The position numbers and the translations under genes were made by a program. DNA of 41,352 nucleotides from JBBDYQ01 sp035553855. GTDB lineage: Bacteria; Actinomycetota; Thermoleophilia; Solirubrobacterales; Thermoleophilaceae. The DNA lies in contig DATMJO010000006.1 of assembly GCA_035553855.1 (NCBI GenBank), forward strand, positions 1-41,352. Reading direction: 5' to 3'. Positions 8,077 to 17,649 of this stretch are shown in pieces (the stretch's first letter is position 1; each line of letters begins with the position of its first letter). The notes below the pieces were generated by a model. The model made no database searches and was not told the DNA's origin. It saw only the letters and a program-made list of their open reading frames with translations.

Positions 8077-11000
8077 TGCACCTGCGCTCGGTCACGCTCA
8101 AGGGCTTCAAGTCCTTCCCCGACCGCACGAAGCTCGACTTCTCGCCCGGCGTCTCGGTGGTCGTCGGGCCGAACGGCTCCGGCAAGTCGAACATCACGGA
8201 CGCCCTGCTGTGGGCGCTCGGCGAGCAGAGCCCGCTCGCCGTGCGCGGCCAGACGATGACCGACGTGATCTTCGCGGGCGGCGCCGGCGTGGCCTCCCGC
8301 TCCGCGGCCGAGGTCGAGGTCGTGATCGACGGCGCGGGCGGGGACGCCGAGTTCTCCGAGCTCTCGATCGTGAGGCGGCTCGAGCGCGACGGCGACGGCG
8401 AGTACCGCATGAACGGGGCCCGCTGCCGTCTGGCCGACATCATCGAGGCGCTCTCCGACACCGGCCTCGGCAAGGAGATGCACTCGGTCGTCTCCCAGGG
8501 GCGCGTCGAGTCGATCATCCACTCGAAGCCCCGCGACCGGCGGCTCCTGATCGAGGAGGCCGCAGGCCTCGGCAAGCACCGCAAGCGCCGTCGCCGCGCA
8601 GAGCTGAAGCTCGAGCGCACGCAGCAGAACCTGTCCCGGGCACTCGACGTCGAGCGCGAGGCGCGCTCGCGGCTGCGGCCCCTGAAGCGCCAGGCGGAGG
8701 CCGCCGAGCTGCACGCCCGCCTCGAGCGCCAGTCGCTCGAGGCCCGCCTCGAGCTCACGGCCGACACGGTGCGCGCTCTCGGCGAGGAGCTCGCGGGCGC
8801 CGAGCGCCTCGCGGCGGCGGCTCGCGACGAGCGCGACGAGGCGACTCGGCTCCTGTCGGAGGTGGCCGAGGGCCGCGAGCAGGCCGAGGAGGCGTTCGCC
8901 GCGGAGAGCCGCGCCCGGCAGGCGCTGTCGGCACGGCTCTACGCCGCCCGTTCGGCGGCGGACCGCATCGGCCTGCGGGCCGAGCGCGCCACCGAGATCG
9001 CCGCCGCGTCCGAGGAGAGCCGGGAGCGACGCGAGGCCGAGCTCGCGACGCTCGTCCGCATGGCGGCCGAGGATGAGCCGGGTGGCGAGCCGGACGGCCG
9101 CATCGCCACGCTGGAGTCCGAGCTGGCGCGGCTCGACGACCAGCGGCGAGAGCGGATCGAGGCCGAGCTCGAGAGCCTGGGGGAGGAGCTTCACGCCGCC
9201 GAGGCCCGGGCGGCGGAGCTCGAGTCCGCGGTCGCCGAGCGCGTCGCGGCCGTCGCGCTGGCGGAAAACGAGTGCGAGCGGGCGCGCACCGCCTCGCGGG
9301 AGGCTGAGCGAGCCGCCGAGGCGGCACGCAGCGCGGCGGCCCGCGCGGGAGCCGAGCTCGCCGCGGCGAACCAGTTCCTGCGCACCGTCACGGCGGGGCA
9401 TCACGGCAAGCGTCCACTGGCCGACGCGCTCAGCGTCGACGCCGGGTTCGAGCGGGCGGTTGCCGCCGCGCTCGGGCCGCGGCTCGGCGCCTCGCTCGTC
9501 GAGGGCGTCGCCGAGGGCGAGCGGCTGCTCGACGCGGTGGGCGAGGACGGCGGCACGACGCTCGTGAGCGCGGCCGGCGTCTCCGCGCCCGGCCCTGCCG
9601 CGCCGCCCGTGCCGGGCGCCGAGCGCCTGGCCGTGCATGCGCGGGCCGACGGCGACCTGGCGCCGCTCGTCGAGCGCCTGCTCGCCGGGGTGTGGCTCGT
9701 CGATTCGATCGAGGCGCTGCCCGCTGGATTCGATGGCATCGCGGTCACCCGCGCGGGGCGCATGTGGTCGCCCGCCACCGGCGAGCTGCACCAGGCGCCC
9801 GCAGGCGGCGACGAGCGGGTGCTCGAGCAGCGCAACCGGCGCGACGAGCTTGCTCGCGAGTCCGCGGCGGCGGTGGACGCCGAGCGCGCCGCCCTCGCCG
9901 CGGTCGAGGCGTCGTCGCAGCGGATCGCCGGGCTCGACTCGGCCCGCGAGGAGGCCGCCGCCACCCTCCGGGCCGCACGCCGCGCCGCGGAGGAGGCGGA
10001 GGAGGGCGCGGCGCACCTACGGCGCCGGCTCGATCGCCGGCGCGAGGCGCCCGACGAGGGCGATGCCGCCGTCGCCCGCGCCCGCGTCGAGGCCGAGCTT
10101 GCCGCGGAACGCCGCCTCGCCGACCGTGCCCGCCGCGAGGCTGCCGAGCGCGAGCGGCGGATCGGCGTTCTCAGACACTGCATCGAGCGCGATCGCGGGG
10201 TTCGCGTCGCCGCGTTACGCGCCGCCGAGGCGCTCTCCGAGGCGCTCGGCGCCGTGGTGGCGGCACGGGACGCGCTCGCGGTGGAGCTGGCCGAGGGCGA
10301 GGCGGCCGGCGAGCGCACGGCAACGGAGCTTCGGCGCCTCGCCCAGGAGGAGGCCCAGCTCCAGGAGCGGCTGCGCAAGGCCAGCGAGGCGGTCACGGGC
10401 GCCGAGGTCCGCGCGCAGCAGGCACGCGACACGGCACGCGAGGCCCAGGCCGAGCTGTCGTCCATCGCGGAGCGGCTCGGATTCGACGCCGCGGCCGCCA
10501 CCGAGGCGCTCGAGCCCGAGCGCCGGGCAGAGCTCGAGGGCCGCATCGAGCGCCTCGCGCGCCGCCGCGAGCAGCTCGGCCCGGTGAACCCCCTCGCGAA
10601 GGCCGAGTACGACGAGGCGGTCGCTTACGTCGAGGAGCTCGAGACCCAGCGAGAGGATCTCGAGGCTGCTCTCACCGAGCTCGAGAAGCTGATCAGGGAC
10701 ACCGACAGGCGCATCAGGGAGGCCTTCGAGGAAACCTTCGAGGCGGCGGCCCGCAACTTCGAGGAGGTCGTCGGCGACCTGTTCCCGGGGGGCCGCGGCA
10801 AGCTCCGGCTCGTCCAGCCCGAGGGCCCGCGCCCGGTCATCGGCGGGGAGGAGGCCCAGCAGGAGAGCGCCTCCGAGGTCGCCGTCGAGGCCGAGGAGAT
10901 CGTGCGCAACGAAGACCCGGGCGTCGAGGTCGAGGTGACCCCGGCCGGCAAGTCCACGAAGCGCCTGTCGCTCCTCTCGGGCGGCGAGAAGTCGCTCGTC

Positions 11001-11297
11001 GCGCTCGCCTTCATCTTCGCGGTGTTCCTGGCGCGCCCCTGCCCGTTCTACGTGCTCGACGAGGTGGAGGCGGCGCTCGACGACCTGAACATCGACCGGT
11101 TCCTCCAACTCGTGAAGCGCTACTCGGACCGCGCCCAGTTCATCATCGTGACCCACCAGAAGCGCACGATGGACGCGGCCGACTGCATCTACGGCGTCAG
11201 CATGGGCGCCGACGGCGTCTCGAAGGTCGTGTCGCGCCGCCTCGCGGGCGCCCAGCCGACTCTCGACTCGCTCGAGTCCGGCAGCGAAGCCGCGTAA
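8076..11297 (+). CDS. smc: Chromosome segregation ATPase SMC
   Basis: A 1073-residue SMC, the ATPase of bacterial condensin. The Walker A motif GPNGSGKSNI is at residues 31-40. Long Glu/Arg/Ala-rich coiled-coil arms flank a hinge (about residues 440-580, beginning PLADALSVDAGFERAVAAAL). The C-terminal head has signature motif LSLLSGGEKSLVALAF (about 966) and Walker B FYVLDEVEAALDD (about 990). The ATG overlaps the rnc TGA by one base. It is about 100 residues shorter than typical SMC (about 1180), with the difference in the arms. The mutM gene that often separates rnc from smc in actinobacteria is absent. The kleisin partners ScpA/ScpB are not in the window. Confidence 0.96.
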   Translation: MHLRSVTLKGFKSFPDRTKLDFSPGVSVVVGPNGSGKSNITDALLWALGEQSPLAVRGQTMTDVIFAGGAGVASRSAAEVEVVIDGAGGDAEFSELSIVRRLERDGDGEYRMNGARCRLADIIEALSDTGLGKEMHSVVSQGRVESIIHSKPRDRRLLIEEAAGLGKHRKRRRRAELKLERTQQNLSRALDVEREARSRLRPLKRQAEAAELHARLERQSLEARLELTADTVRALGEELAGAERLAAAARDERDEATRLLSEVAEGREQAEEAFAAESRARQALSARLYAARSAADRIGLRAERATEIAAASEESRERREAELATLVRMAAEDEPGGEPDGRIATLESELARLDDQRRERIEAELESLGEELHAAEARAAELESAVAERVAAVALAENECERARTASREAERAAEAARSAAARAGAELAAANQFLRTVTAGHHGKRPLADALSVDAGFERAVAAALGPRLGASLVEGVAEGERLLDAVGEDGGTTLVSAAGVSAPGPAAPPVPGAERLAVHARADGDLAPLVERLLAGVWLVDSIEALPAGFDGIAVTRAGRMWSPATGELHQAPAGGDERVLEQRNRRDELARESAAAVDAERAALAAVEASSQRIAGLDSAREEAAATLRAARRAAEEAEEGAAHLRRRLDRRREAPDEGDAAVARARVEAELAAERRLADRARREAAERERRIGVLRHCIERDRGVRVAALRAAEALSEALGAVVAARDALAVELAEGEAAGERTATELRRLAQEEAQLQERLRKASEAVTGAEVRAQQARDTAREAQAELSSIAERLGFDAAAATEALEPERRAELEGRIERLARRREQLGPVNPLAKAEYDEAVAYVEELETQREDLEAALTELEKLIRDTDRRIREAFEETFEAAARNFEEVVGDLFPGGRGKLRLVQPEGPRPVIGGEEAQQESASEVAVEAEEIVRNEDPGVEVEVTPAGKSTKRLSLLSGGEKSLVALAFIFAVFLARPCPFYVLDEVEAALDDLNIDRFLQLVKRYSDRAQFIIVTHQKRTMDAADCIYGVSMGADGVSKVVSRRLAGAQPTLDSLESGSEAA

Positions 11298-11298
11298 A

Positions 11299-11318
11299 AC
11301 CCGCGATTTGACGCGGGT
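11299..11318 (+). terminator. Stem-loop after smc
   Basis: The 7-bp perfect inverted repeat ACCCGCG / CGCGGGT has a 6-base loop and lies just after the smc stop codon. No T-run follows, so termination is uncertain. Its right arm overlaps the TTGACG used as -35 for the next gene. Confidence 0.35.
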
Positions 11319-11336
11319 GCGGGCCATTCGGACAAT
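11308..11336 (+). promoter_or_regulatory. Promoter candidate for the RTX gene (TTGACG-N17-GACAAT)
   Basis: TTGACG (11308-11313) and GACAAT (11331-11336) are separated by 17 bases, upstream of a leader of about 80 bases and a strong Shine-Dalgarno sequence (AGGAGG, near 11410). This is the most conventional promoter/leader arrangement in the window. Confidence 0.5.
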
Positions 11337-11421
11337 TCTTCGTCCAATAGGTCAACTTTCGCTCGTCTGAGGGGTTCCCACTGCCGAGACCCTGAATGCA
11401 AGCCACCAGGAGGCACCTCCC

Positions 11422-12117
11422 TTGAAGAACTTCCGATCCCACGTCATCGCAGCCGCGCTCGCGGCAATGCTGGCGCTGGCGGCCGTCGCGGTTGCTGCCG
11501 AGGTCAACGGCACCGACGGTGACGACACGCTCGCGGGCACGCCCGAGGCGGACACCATCGTCGCAATGGCCGGCAACGACACCGTCAACGCCGGAGACGG
11601 CGACGATCGCGTCGCGGGCAACGCCGGCAACGACACCCTCAACGGTGAGGGTGGCGACGACAACATGAACGGCCATCAAGGCGACGACACGCTCGACGGC
11701 GGCGACGGCGACGACAAGCTCAAGGGCTCCGCGGGCACCGACACGGTGGCCGGCGGCGCCGGGAACGACCGGATCGACGGCGGCAAGGGCGACGACACCG
11801 TCGACGGCGGCGCCGGCGACGACACCCTCAAGGGCGGCCGCGGCTCCGACACGATCTCGGGCGGCGACGGCGACGATCGCATCAACGCGCTCGGCGACGG
11901 CCGCCGCGGCAGCGACACGATCACCTGCGGCGACGGGAACGACACCGTTCGCGCCGACCGCCGGGACACGGTCGCCGACGACTGCGAGAACGTCCGCATC
12001 GCCGGCTCCAAGGGCAGGCGCGGCGAGCGCGGCGAGCGCCGTGACGATCGCGGCGAGGAGCGCCGCGGCGGGCGCCGCGGCGAGGACCGTCGCGGTTCGC
12101 GCGGCGGCCGGTCGTAG
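11422..12117 (+). CDS. Secreted RTX-type calcium-binding repeat protein
   Basis: A 231-residue exported protein. A Sec signal peptide (about residues 1-26, hydrophobic AALAAMLALAAVAVAA, cleavage probably after AVA) is followed by about 13 glycine/aspartate nonapeptide repeats of the GGxGxDxhx type (for example GGDGDDKLKG, GGKGDDTVDG) to about residue 180. These fold as a calcium-filled beta-roll. Two cysteines (TITCGDGND and VADDCENV) could close the roll with a disulfide. The last 35 residues are almost only Arg/Gly/Glu/Asp (RGERGERRDDRGEE), a strongly basic low-complexity tail. The start is TTG with AGGAGG upstream. No protease or lipase domain is present and no type I secretion genes are nearby, so a surface-structural or adhesive role is only a guess. 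Confidence 0.85.
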   Translation: MKNFRSHVIAAALAAMLALAAVAVAAEVNGTDGDDTLAGTPEADTIVAMAGNDTVNAGDGDDRVAGNAGNDTLNGEGGDDNMNGHQGDDTLDGGDGDDKLKGSAGTDTVAGGAGNDRIDGGKGDDTVDGGAGDDTLKGGRGSDTISGGDGDDRINALGDGRRGSDTITCGDGNDTVRADRRDTVADDCENVRIAGSKGRRGERGERRDDRGEERRGGRRGEDRRGSRGGRS

Positions 12118-12154
12118 ACAGAACCGAAGGGTCGACAGACCCCACCGGAGGAGC

Positions 12155-12182
12155 GAGCGCCCCGCCACATGGCGGGGCGCTT
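12155..12182 (+). terminator. Strong hairpin between the RTX gene and ftsY
   Basis: The perfect 10-bp GC stem GCGCCCCGCC / GGCGGGGCGC with loop ACAT can be extended by one A-T and one G-T pair. It is followed by TTCGCGTTCC, so the U-tract is weak but the stem is very stable. It insulates the RTX gene from ftsY. Confidence 0.65.
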
Positions 12183-12206
12183 CGCGTTCCGGCCCCGCGG
12201 CGGCCC

Positions 12207-12212
12207 TATGCT
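12207..12212 (+). promoter_or_regulatory. -10 element candidate for ftsY (TATGCT)
   Basis: TATGCT lies just after the strong hairpin and ends 9 bases before the ftsY ATG at 12222. No Shine-Dalgarno sequence is visible between them. Confidence 0.5.
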
Positions 12213-12221
12213 GCCCGGCCG

Positions 12222-13207
<986 letters not shown>

Positions 13208-13211
<4 letters not shown>

Positions 13212-14326
13212 GCGACCAGTCCCAGGCCCCGGGGCCCTCGACCCGCGCCGTTCACGCCGGCCTCCCGGCGCCCTCGCAGGGCGCCCCGATGTTGCCGGGG
13301 CCGGTGTTCGCTGCCCCGTACCACCTCGCGGGCGACCCTTCGGCGAGCCCGTATGGCTATGCCCGCTACGCCAACCCGACCTGCGAGGCGCTCGAGGCTG
13401 CCGTGGGGTCGCTCGAGGACGGCCGGGCGGCCGCATTCTCCTCGGGCATGGCCGCGGTCACGGCTGTGCTGGTAGGGAGCCTGATGCCCGGCGACGTGCT
13501 GGCGGTCTCGCGCGACGGCTACCCGACCGTTCGCGCGCTTGCGGCCGGCCATCTCGAGCCGCGCGGGGTGGAGTTGCGCCTCTTCGGGCCGGGCGAGGAC
13601 CCGCCGGTCGAGGGCGCGACGCTCACCTGGGTCGAATCACCCGCGAACCCGGGTCTCGACGTGTACGACATCGCCGGGATCGCCGGCGCGGTCCATGCCG
13701 CGGGCGGGCGCCTCGCTGTCGACAACACGCTCGCGACCCCGCTCGGACAGCGTCCACTGGACCTGGGCGCCGACATCTCGGTGACGAGCGGGTCGAAGGC
13801 GCTGACGGGGCACGCCGACCTCCTGATGGGATTCGTGACCACCCGCGAGGAGGCCGTGGCCGACGGTGTCCGCGCCTGGCGGAACCAGACGGGCGCCGTC
13901 CCCGGCCCATTCGAGGCCTGGCTCGCACATCGCTCGATAGGCACGCTCGCGCTGCGGCTCGACCGCCAGTGCGCAACCGCGCTCGCGCTAGCGCAGTGGC
14001 TCACCGAGTCGGACAGCGTGTCGGCGGTGCGCTATCCGGGCCTTCCCGGCGACCCTGCGCACGACCTGGCCGCGCGGCAGATGAGGCGCTTCGGGCCGGT
14101 CGTGGCGCTCGACCTCGGCACGCGGGAGCGGGCGGAGCGTTTCCTGGCGCGATGCCGCCTCGTGATCGAGGCGACGAGCTTCGGCGGCCTGCACACCACG
14201 GCCGAGCGCCGGGCCCGCTGGGGCCATGGTGATGAGGTGGGGGAGGGCTTCATCCGCTTCAGCTGCGGGTGCGAGGAGACCGCCGACGTGCTCGCCGACG
14301 TGGAGCAGGCACTCGCGACCACGTAG
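13208..14326 (+). CDS. Cys/Met metabolism PLP-dependent enzyme (cystathionine gamma-synthase/lyase type)
   Basis: A 372-residue fold-type I PLP enzyme. It begins with STRAVHAGLPAPSQGAPMLP and has YARYANPTCEALEAAVGSLE and AAAFSSGMAAVTAVL, which bind PLP phosphate and substrate. The Schiff-base lysine is in VTSGSKALTGHADLLMG, and a C-terminal GGLHTTAERRARWG segment positions the substrate carboxylate. The family includes cystathionine gamma-synthase, gamma-lyase and methionine gamma-lyase, and sequence reading cannot separate these. There are no other sulfur-metabolism genes nearby. The ATG overlaps the ftsY stop (ATGA). Confidence 0.88.
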
Positions 14327-14329
14327 GAT
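14324..14329 (+). promoter_or_regulatory. -10 element candidate for nfeD (TAGGAT)
   Basis: TAGGAT includes the stop codon TAG of the PLP enzyme and ends 6 bases before the nfeD ATG at 14336. That is the spacing expected for a leaderless transcript. Confidence 0.4.
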
Positions 14330-14335
14330 CGCCCC

Positions 14336-14761
14336 ATGGCCGCATGGGTCATCTGGGTCATCGCCGCCGCGCTGATGGCCGCGGGCGAGGTCGCGACCAC
14401 GGCGTTCATCCTCGGGCCGATCGCGCTCGCCGCCCTGGTCGCGGCGCTCGTGGCCGCCCTCGGAGCCGGCGCCGCGCTCCAGATCGGCGTGTTCATCCTG
14501 GCCTCCATCGGCTCGCTCGCCTTCATCCGGCCGATCGCCCGCCGCCACCTGCACACTCCCGCCCAGATCCGGACCGGGACGGCGGCGCTCGTCGGCGCCA
14601 AGGCGGTCGTGATCGACCGGGTCGATTCGCGCGGCGGCACGGTCAAGCTGGCGGGCGAGGTCTGGACGGCTCGGCCTTTCGACGACGACGAGGCCTACGA
14701 GGCGGGCGCCCGCGTCGAGGTTCTGAAGATCGACGGCGCGACCGCGCTCGTCGCCGACTAG
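14336..14761 (+). CDS. NfeD-like membrane protein
   Basis: A 141-residue protein of the short NfeD type. Two or three hydrophobic helices fill residues 1-70 (AAWVIWVIAAALMAAGEV, then an alanine-rich segment and IGVFILASIGSLAFI). A soluble OB-fold domain of about 60 residues follows, with TGTAALVGAKAVVIDRV and GEVWTARPF. It lacks the ClpP-like protease domain of long NfeD proteins. It is followed 10 bases later by an SPFH protein. NfeD and SPFH proteins are known partners in membrane microdomains and protein quality control. Confidence 0.9.
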   Translation: MAAWVIWVIAAALMAAGEVATTAFILGPIALAALVAALVAALGAGAALQIGVFILASIGSLAFIRPIARRHLHTPAQIRTGTAALVGAKAVVIDRVDSRGGTVKLAGEVWTARPFDDDEAYEAGARVEVLKIDGATALVAD

Positions 14762-14771
14762 GAGGTCACCA

Positions 14772-15677
14772 ATGGCAGGCCTGATCGCACTGCTCGTCAT
14801 CGCGCTCGTCGTCCTGTTCGTGCTTGCGCGGACGGTCCGGATCATCCCGCAGGCACGGGCGGGGATCGTCGAGCGGCTCGGGCGCTACAACCGCACGCTG
14901 GACCCGGGGCTCACGATCCTCATCCCCTTCATCGACCGCCTGCGGCCGCTGATCGACCTGCGCGAGCAGGTGGTCTCCTTCCCGCCGCAGCCGGTGATCA
15001 CCGAGGACAACCTCGTGGTCAACATCGACTCGGTCATCTACTACCAGGTGACCGACCCCAAGGCCGCGACCTACGAGATCGCCGACTACATCGCCGCGAT
15101 CGAGCAGCTCACCGTGACCACCCTCAGGAACGTGATCGGCGGCATGACGCTCGAGGACACGCTGACCTCGCGCGACCAGATCAACAACGCCCTGCGGGCG
15201 GTGCTCGACGAGGCCACCGGCAAGTGGGGCATCCGCGTGAACCGCGTCGAGCTGAAGGCGATCGACCCGCCCGGGACGATCCAGGAGGCCATGGAGAAGC
15301 AGATGCGCGCCGAACGCGACAAGCGCGCCGCGATCCTGACGGCGGAGGGCGTGAAGCAGTCGCACATCCTCACGGCGGAGGGTGAGAAGCAGAGCTCGAT
15401 CCTGCGCGCCGAGGGTCAGCGCGAGGCGCAGATCCTCGCCGCCGAGGGCCAGTCGAAGGCCATCGAGACGGTCTTCGACGCGATCCACCGCGGCGACGCC
15501 GACCCGAAGCTCCTGGCCTACCAGTACCTCCAGGTGCTCCCGCAGATCGCCCAGGGCGAGTCGAACAAGGTCTGGATCATCCCGAGCGAGGTCACGTCCG
15601 CGCTCGGCAAGCTCGGAGGGGCGTTGGGCAGCCTCGGCGAGGACTCCGGGCCCACTCGCGGCGCAGGCCCGCGCTAG
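14772..15677 (+). CDS. SPFH/Band 7 (stomatin/slipin-like) membrane protein
   Basis: A 301-residue stomatin-like scaffold. One N-terminal membrane helix (residues 3-22) is followed by the SPFH domain (about 25-185; RIIPQARAGIVERLGRYNRT, PVITEDNLVVNIDSVIYYQV). A helical stalk (about 187-231) shows four 11-residue repeats built on ILxAEGxxxx, the hendecad pattern known in this family for right-handed coiled-coil oligomers. The C-terminus is glycine-rich. A good Shine-Dalgarno sequence (AGGAGGT) overlaps the nfeD stop, in contrast to the leaderless-looking nfeD and ffh. The two genes almost certainly form one unit. Confidence 0.94.
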   Translation: MAGLIALLVIALVVLFVLARTVRIIPQARAGIVERLGRYNRTLDPGLTILIPFIDRLRPLIDLREQVVSFPPQPVITEDNLVVNIDSVIYYQVTDPKAATYEIADYIAAIEQLTVTTLRNVIGGMTLEDTLTSRDQINNALRAVLDEATGKWGIRVNRVELKAIDPPGTIQEAMEKQMRAERDKRAAILTAEGVKQSHILTAEGEKQSSILRAEGQREAQILAAEGQSKAIETVFDAIHRGDADPKLLAYQYLQVLPQIAQGESNKVWIIPSEVTSALGKLGGALGSLGEDSGPTRGAGPR

Positions 15678-15680
15678 CCT
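15675..15680 (+). promoter_or_regulatory. -10 element candidate for ffh (TAGCCT)
   Basis: TAGCCT contains the SPFH gene's stop codon and ends 6 bases before the ffh ATG at 15687. No Shine-Dalgarno sequence is present. Confidence 0.4.
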
Positions 15681-15686
15681 CGGGAC

Positions 15687-17015
15687 ATGTTCGACACCCT
15701 CTCCGAGCGCCTGCAGGCAGCGCTCTCCGACGTCCGATCGCGCGGGGTCCTCACCGAGGAGGACGTGTCGAAGTCGATGCGCCAGGTGCGCCTGGCGCTG
15801 CTGGAGGCCGACGTCAACTTCCAGGTCGTGAAGTCCTTCACGGAGACCGTGAAACAAAGGTGCCAGGGACGAGATTTGCGCGAGTCGCTCAATCCCGGCC
15901 AGCAGGTCGTCAAGATCGTCGACGAGGAGCTCACCGCGCTCATGGGCGGCGCGGGGCGCGATCTCGCGTTCGCGTCGAAGCCGCCGACGGTGATCCTGAT
16001 GGCCGGCCTGCAGGGGTCCGGCAAGACGACGGCCTGCGCGAAGCTGGCGCGGCACCTGCGCGAGGAGCACGGCCACGACGTCGGGATCGCCGCGTGCGAC
16101 GTCTACCGTCCGGCCGCGGTCGACCAGCTCGTCAAGGTCGGCGAGCAGGCGGGAGCCGCGGTCTACGAGCAGGGCACCGGCCGGGACCCCGTCGACATCG
16201 CCGAGTGGGCGCTCGACCGGGCGAAGGCTGACGGACGCGACGTCCTGATCCTGGACACCGCGGGCCGCCTCCACGTCGACGAGGATCTGATGGAGGAGCT
16301 GGGGCGGATCAAGAAGCGCACGGGGCCTCACAACGTCCTGCTCGCCGTCGACGCGATGACCGGCCAGGACGCCGTGAACGTCGCCGAGCGCTTCGCGGAG
16401 ACCACCGCATTCGACGGCGTGGTGATGACGAAGCTCGACGGCGACGCGCGCGGCGGCGCGGCGCTCTCGGTCAAGGCCGTCACGGGTAAGCCGATCCTCT
16501 ACGCCTCGACAGGCGAGCGCCTCGACGCCTTCGAGCGCTTCCACCCCGACCGCATGGCCCAGCGCATCCTGGGGATGGGCGACGTCCTCACGCTCGTGGA
16601 GAAGGCCGAGCGGGCGATGGACGAGACGAAGGCGGCCGAGCTCGAGAAGAAGATCCGCAAGGCCCAGTTCACCTTCGACGACTTCCTGGATCAGATGGAG
16701 CAGATGCGCAAGATGGGCCCGCTCACCAGCATCCTGAAGATGGTTCCGGGCCTCAGCGCGCAGCTCGGCGACCTCCAGGTGGACGAGCGCGAGCTCGACC
16801 GGGTGCAGGCCATCGTCCTCTCCATGACGCCCAGGGAGCGCGCCAACCCGGCAATCATCGACGGGCCGAGGCGGCGGCGAATCGCGCGCGGCTCGGGCAC
16901 CACGGTGCAGGCGGTGAACCAGCTCATCAAGCAGTTCGACCAGATGCGGAAGGTCATGCGCCAGGTCTCGCAGGGCAAGATGCCCTCGCTCGGGCAGCTC
17001 GCGCGGGGGCGCTAG
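15687..17015 (+). CDS. ffh: Signal recognition particle protein Ffh
   Basis: A 442-residue SRP54-type GTPase that binds signal peptides and SRP RNA. The N domain is residues 1-90. The G domain has Walker A GLQGSGKTTACAKLARHL (about 108), DTAGRLHVDEDLM and TKLDGDARGGAAL. The methionine-rich M domain (about 300-435) includes FLDQMEQMRKMGPLTSILKM, followed by the RNA-binding helix containing RRRRIARGSGT. It is of usual length. It heads the conserved ffh-rpsP-khpA-rimM-trmD-rplS-lepB series, so targeting factor and signal peptidase are co-located. I found no SRP RNA gene in the window. Confidence 0.97.
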   Translation: MFDTLSERLQAALSDVRSRGVLTEEDVSKSMRQVRLALLEADVNFQVVKSFTETVKQRCQGRDLRESLNPGQQVVKIVDEELTALMGGAGRDLAFASKPPTVILMAGLQGSGKTTACAKLARHLREEHGHDVGIAACDVYRPAAVDQLVKVGEQAGAAVYEQGTGRDPVDIAEWALDRAKADGRDVLILDTAGRLHVDEDLMEELGRIKKRTGPHNVLLAVDAMTGQDAVNVAERFAETTAFDGVVMTKLDGDARGGAALSVKAVTGKPILYASTGERLDAFERFHPDRMAQRILGMGDVLTLVEKAERAMDETKAAELEKKIRKAQFTFDDFLDQMEQMRKMGPLTSILKMVPGLSAQLGDLQVDERELDRVQAIVLSMTPRERANPAIIDGPRRRRIARGSGTTVQAVNQLIKQFDQMRKVMRQVSQGKMPSLGQLARGR

Positions 17016-17029
17016 CTCCCGGCAGGCGC

Positions 17030-17035
17030 TAACGT
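17030..17035 (+). promoter_or_regulatory. -10 element candidate for rpsP (TAACGT)
   Basis: TAACGT lies just after the ffh stop and about 100 bases upstream of rpsP. If used it gives a leader of about 95 bases containing the palindrome GTGCCGCGGCAC (17105-17116). No T-run or known riboswitch pattern was recognised. Confidence 0.3.
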
Positions 17036-17137
17036 TCTCCGCCGTCCCACCGCCGGACCGCGGCGCGTGGGGACCGAACCGCCGCACCCGCACCGCCACC
17101 GGCCGTGCCGCGGCACGAAACCAGAGGTGAGACGAAC

Positions 17138-17392
17138 TTGGCAGTACGCGTGAGGCTGACCCGCGTCGGCGGGAAGAAGAACCCGATCTGGCGGGTGGTC
17201 GTCGCTGACCAGCGCTCCCCGCGGGACGGCCGCGTCATCGAGACCATCGGCCGCTACAACGCGCAGACCGAGCCGTCCGAGATCGTGCTCGACGAGGAGC
17301 GCCTGCGCCACTGGCTCGCCCGTGGCGCGCAGCCCTCCGGCACGGTCCGCAAGCTGATGCGCGCCAAGGGCATCCACGCCGGCGCCCGCTAG
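17138..17392 (+). CDS. rpsP: 30S ribosomal protein S16
   Basis: An 84-residue S16. Read from the TTG at 17138 the protein begins AVRVRLTRVGGKKNPIWRVV after the initiator, matching the family start exactly. An upstream GTG (17105) would add 11 foreign residues. The sequence AGAGGTGAG upstream serves as Shine-Dalgarno. Typical features include VADQRSPRDGRVIETIGRYN. It begins the ribosome-maturation run rpsP-khpA-rimM-trmD. Confidence 0.95.
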   Translation: MAVRVRLTRVGGKKNPIWRVVVADQRSPRDGRVIETIGRYNAQTEPSEIVLDEERLRHWLARGAQPSGTVRKLMRAKGIHAGAR

Positions 17393-17402
17393 GGCCTCTC
17401 CC

Positions 17403-17636
17403 GTGGAGGAGCTCCTCCGCTACATGGTCCGGGCGCTTGTCGACCATCCCGACGAGGTGACGATCGACGCGTTCGAGGAGGACGACGGCACCGTCGTCCT
17501 CGAGGTCGGCGTGGCCGAGGACGATGTCGGGCAGGTCGTGGGCCGCGGTGGCCGCACGATCAACGCCCTGCGGGCCGTGATGCGTGCCAGCTCCGTCAAG
17601 GAGGGGCGCCGCGTCCTGGTCGACGTCGTCGAGTGA
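17403..17636 (+). CDS. khpA: KH-domain RNA-binding protein KhpA
   Basis: A 77-residue single KH-domain protein (KhpA/YlqC family). The RNA-binding GxxG loop is in VGQVVGRGGRTINALRAVM. It opens EELLRYMVRALVDHPDEV, typical of the family, with a GTG start 10 bases after rpsP. KhpA normally pairs with KhpB (Jag) to bind small RNAs and influence division in Firmicutes; khpB is not in this window. Position between rpsP and rimM is conserved in actinobacteria. Confidence 0.93.
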   Translation: MEELLRYMVRALVDHPDEVTIDAFEEDDGTVVLEVGVAEDDVGQVVGRGGRTINALRAVMRASSVKEGRRVLVDVVE

Positions 17637-17649
17637 CGCGGGGCCGCTG

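Noticed and set aside
14766..17099. 777-codon minus-strand frame opposite the SPFH and ffh genes
   Set aside because: It is the mirror of two well-supported genes, has no recognisable domains and crosses a gene boundary.
15640..17140. SRP (4.5S) RNA gene near ffh
   Set aside because: I looked in the short gaps around ffh for a GGAA/GCAG-type apical hairpin and found none; the gaps are too small.
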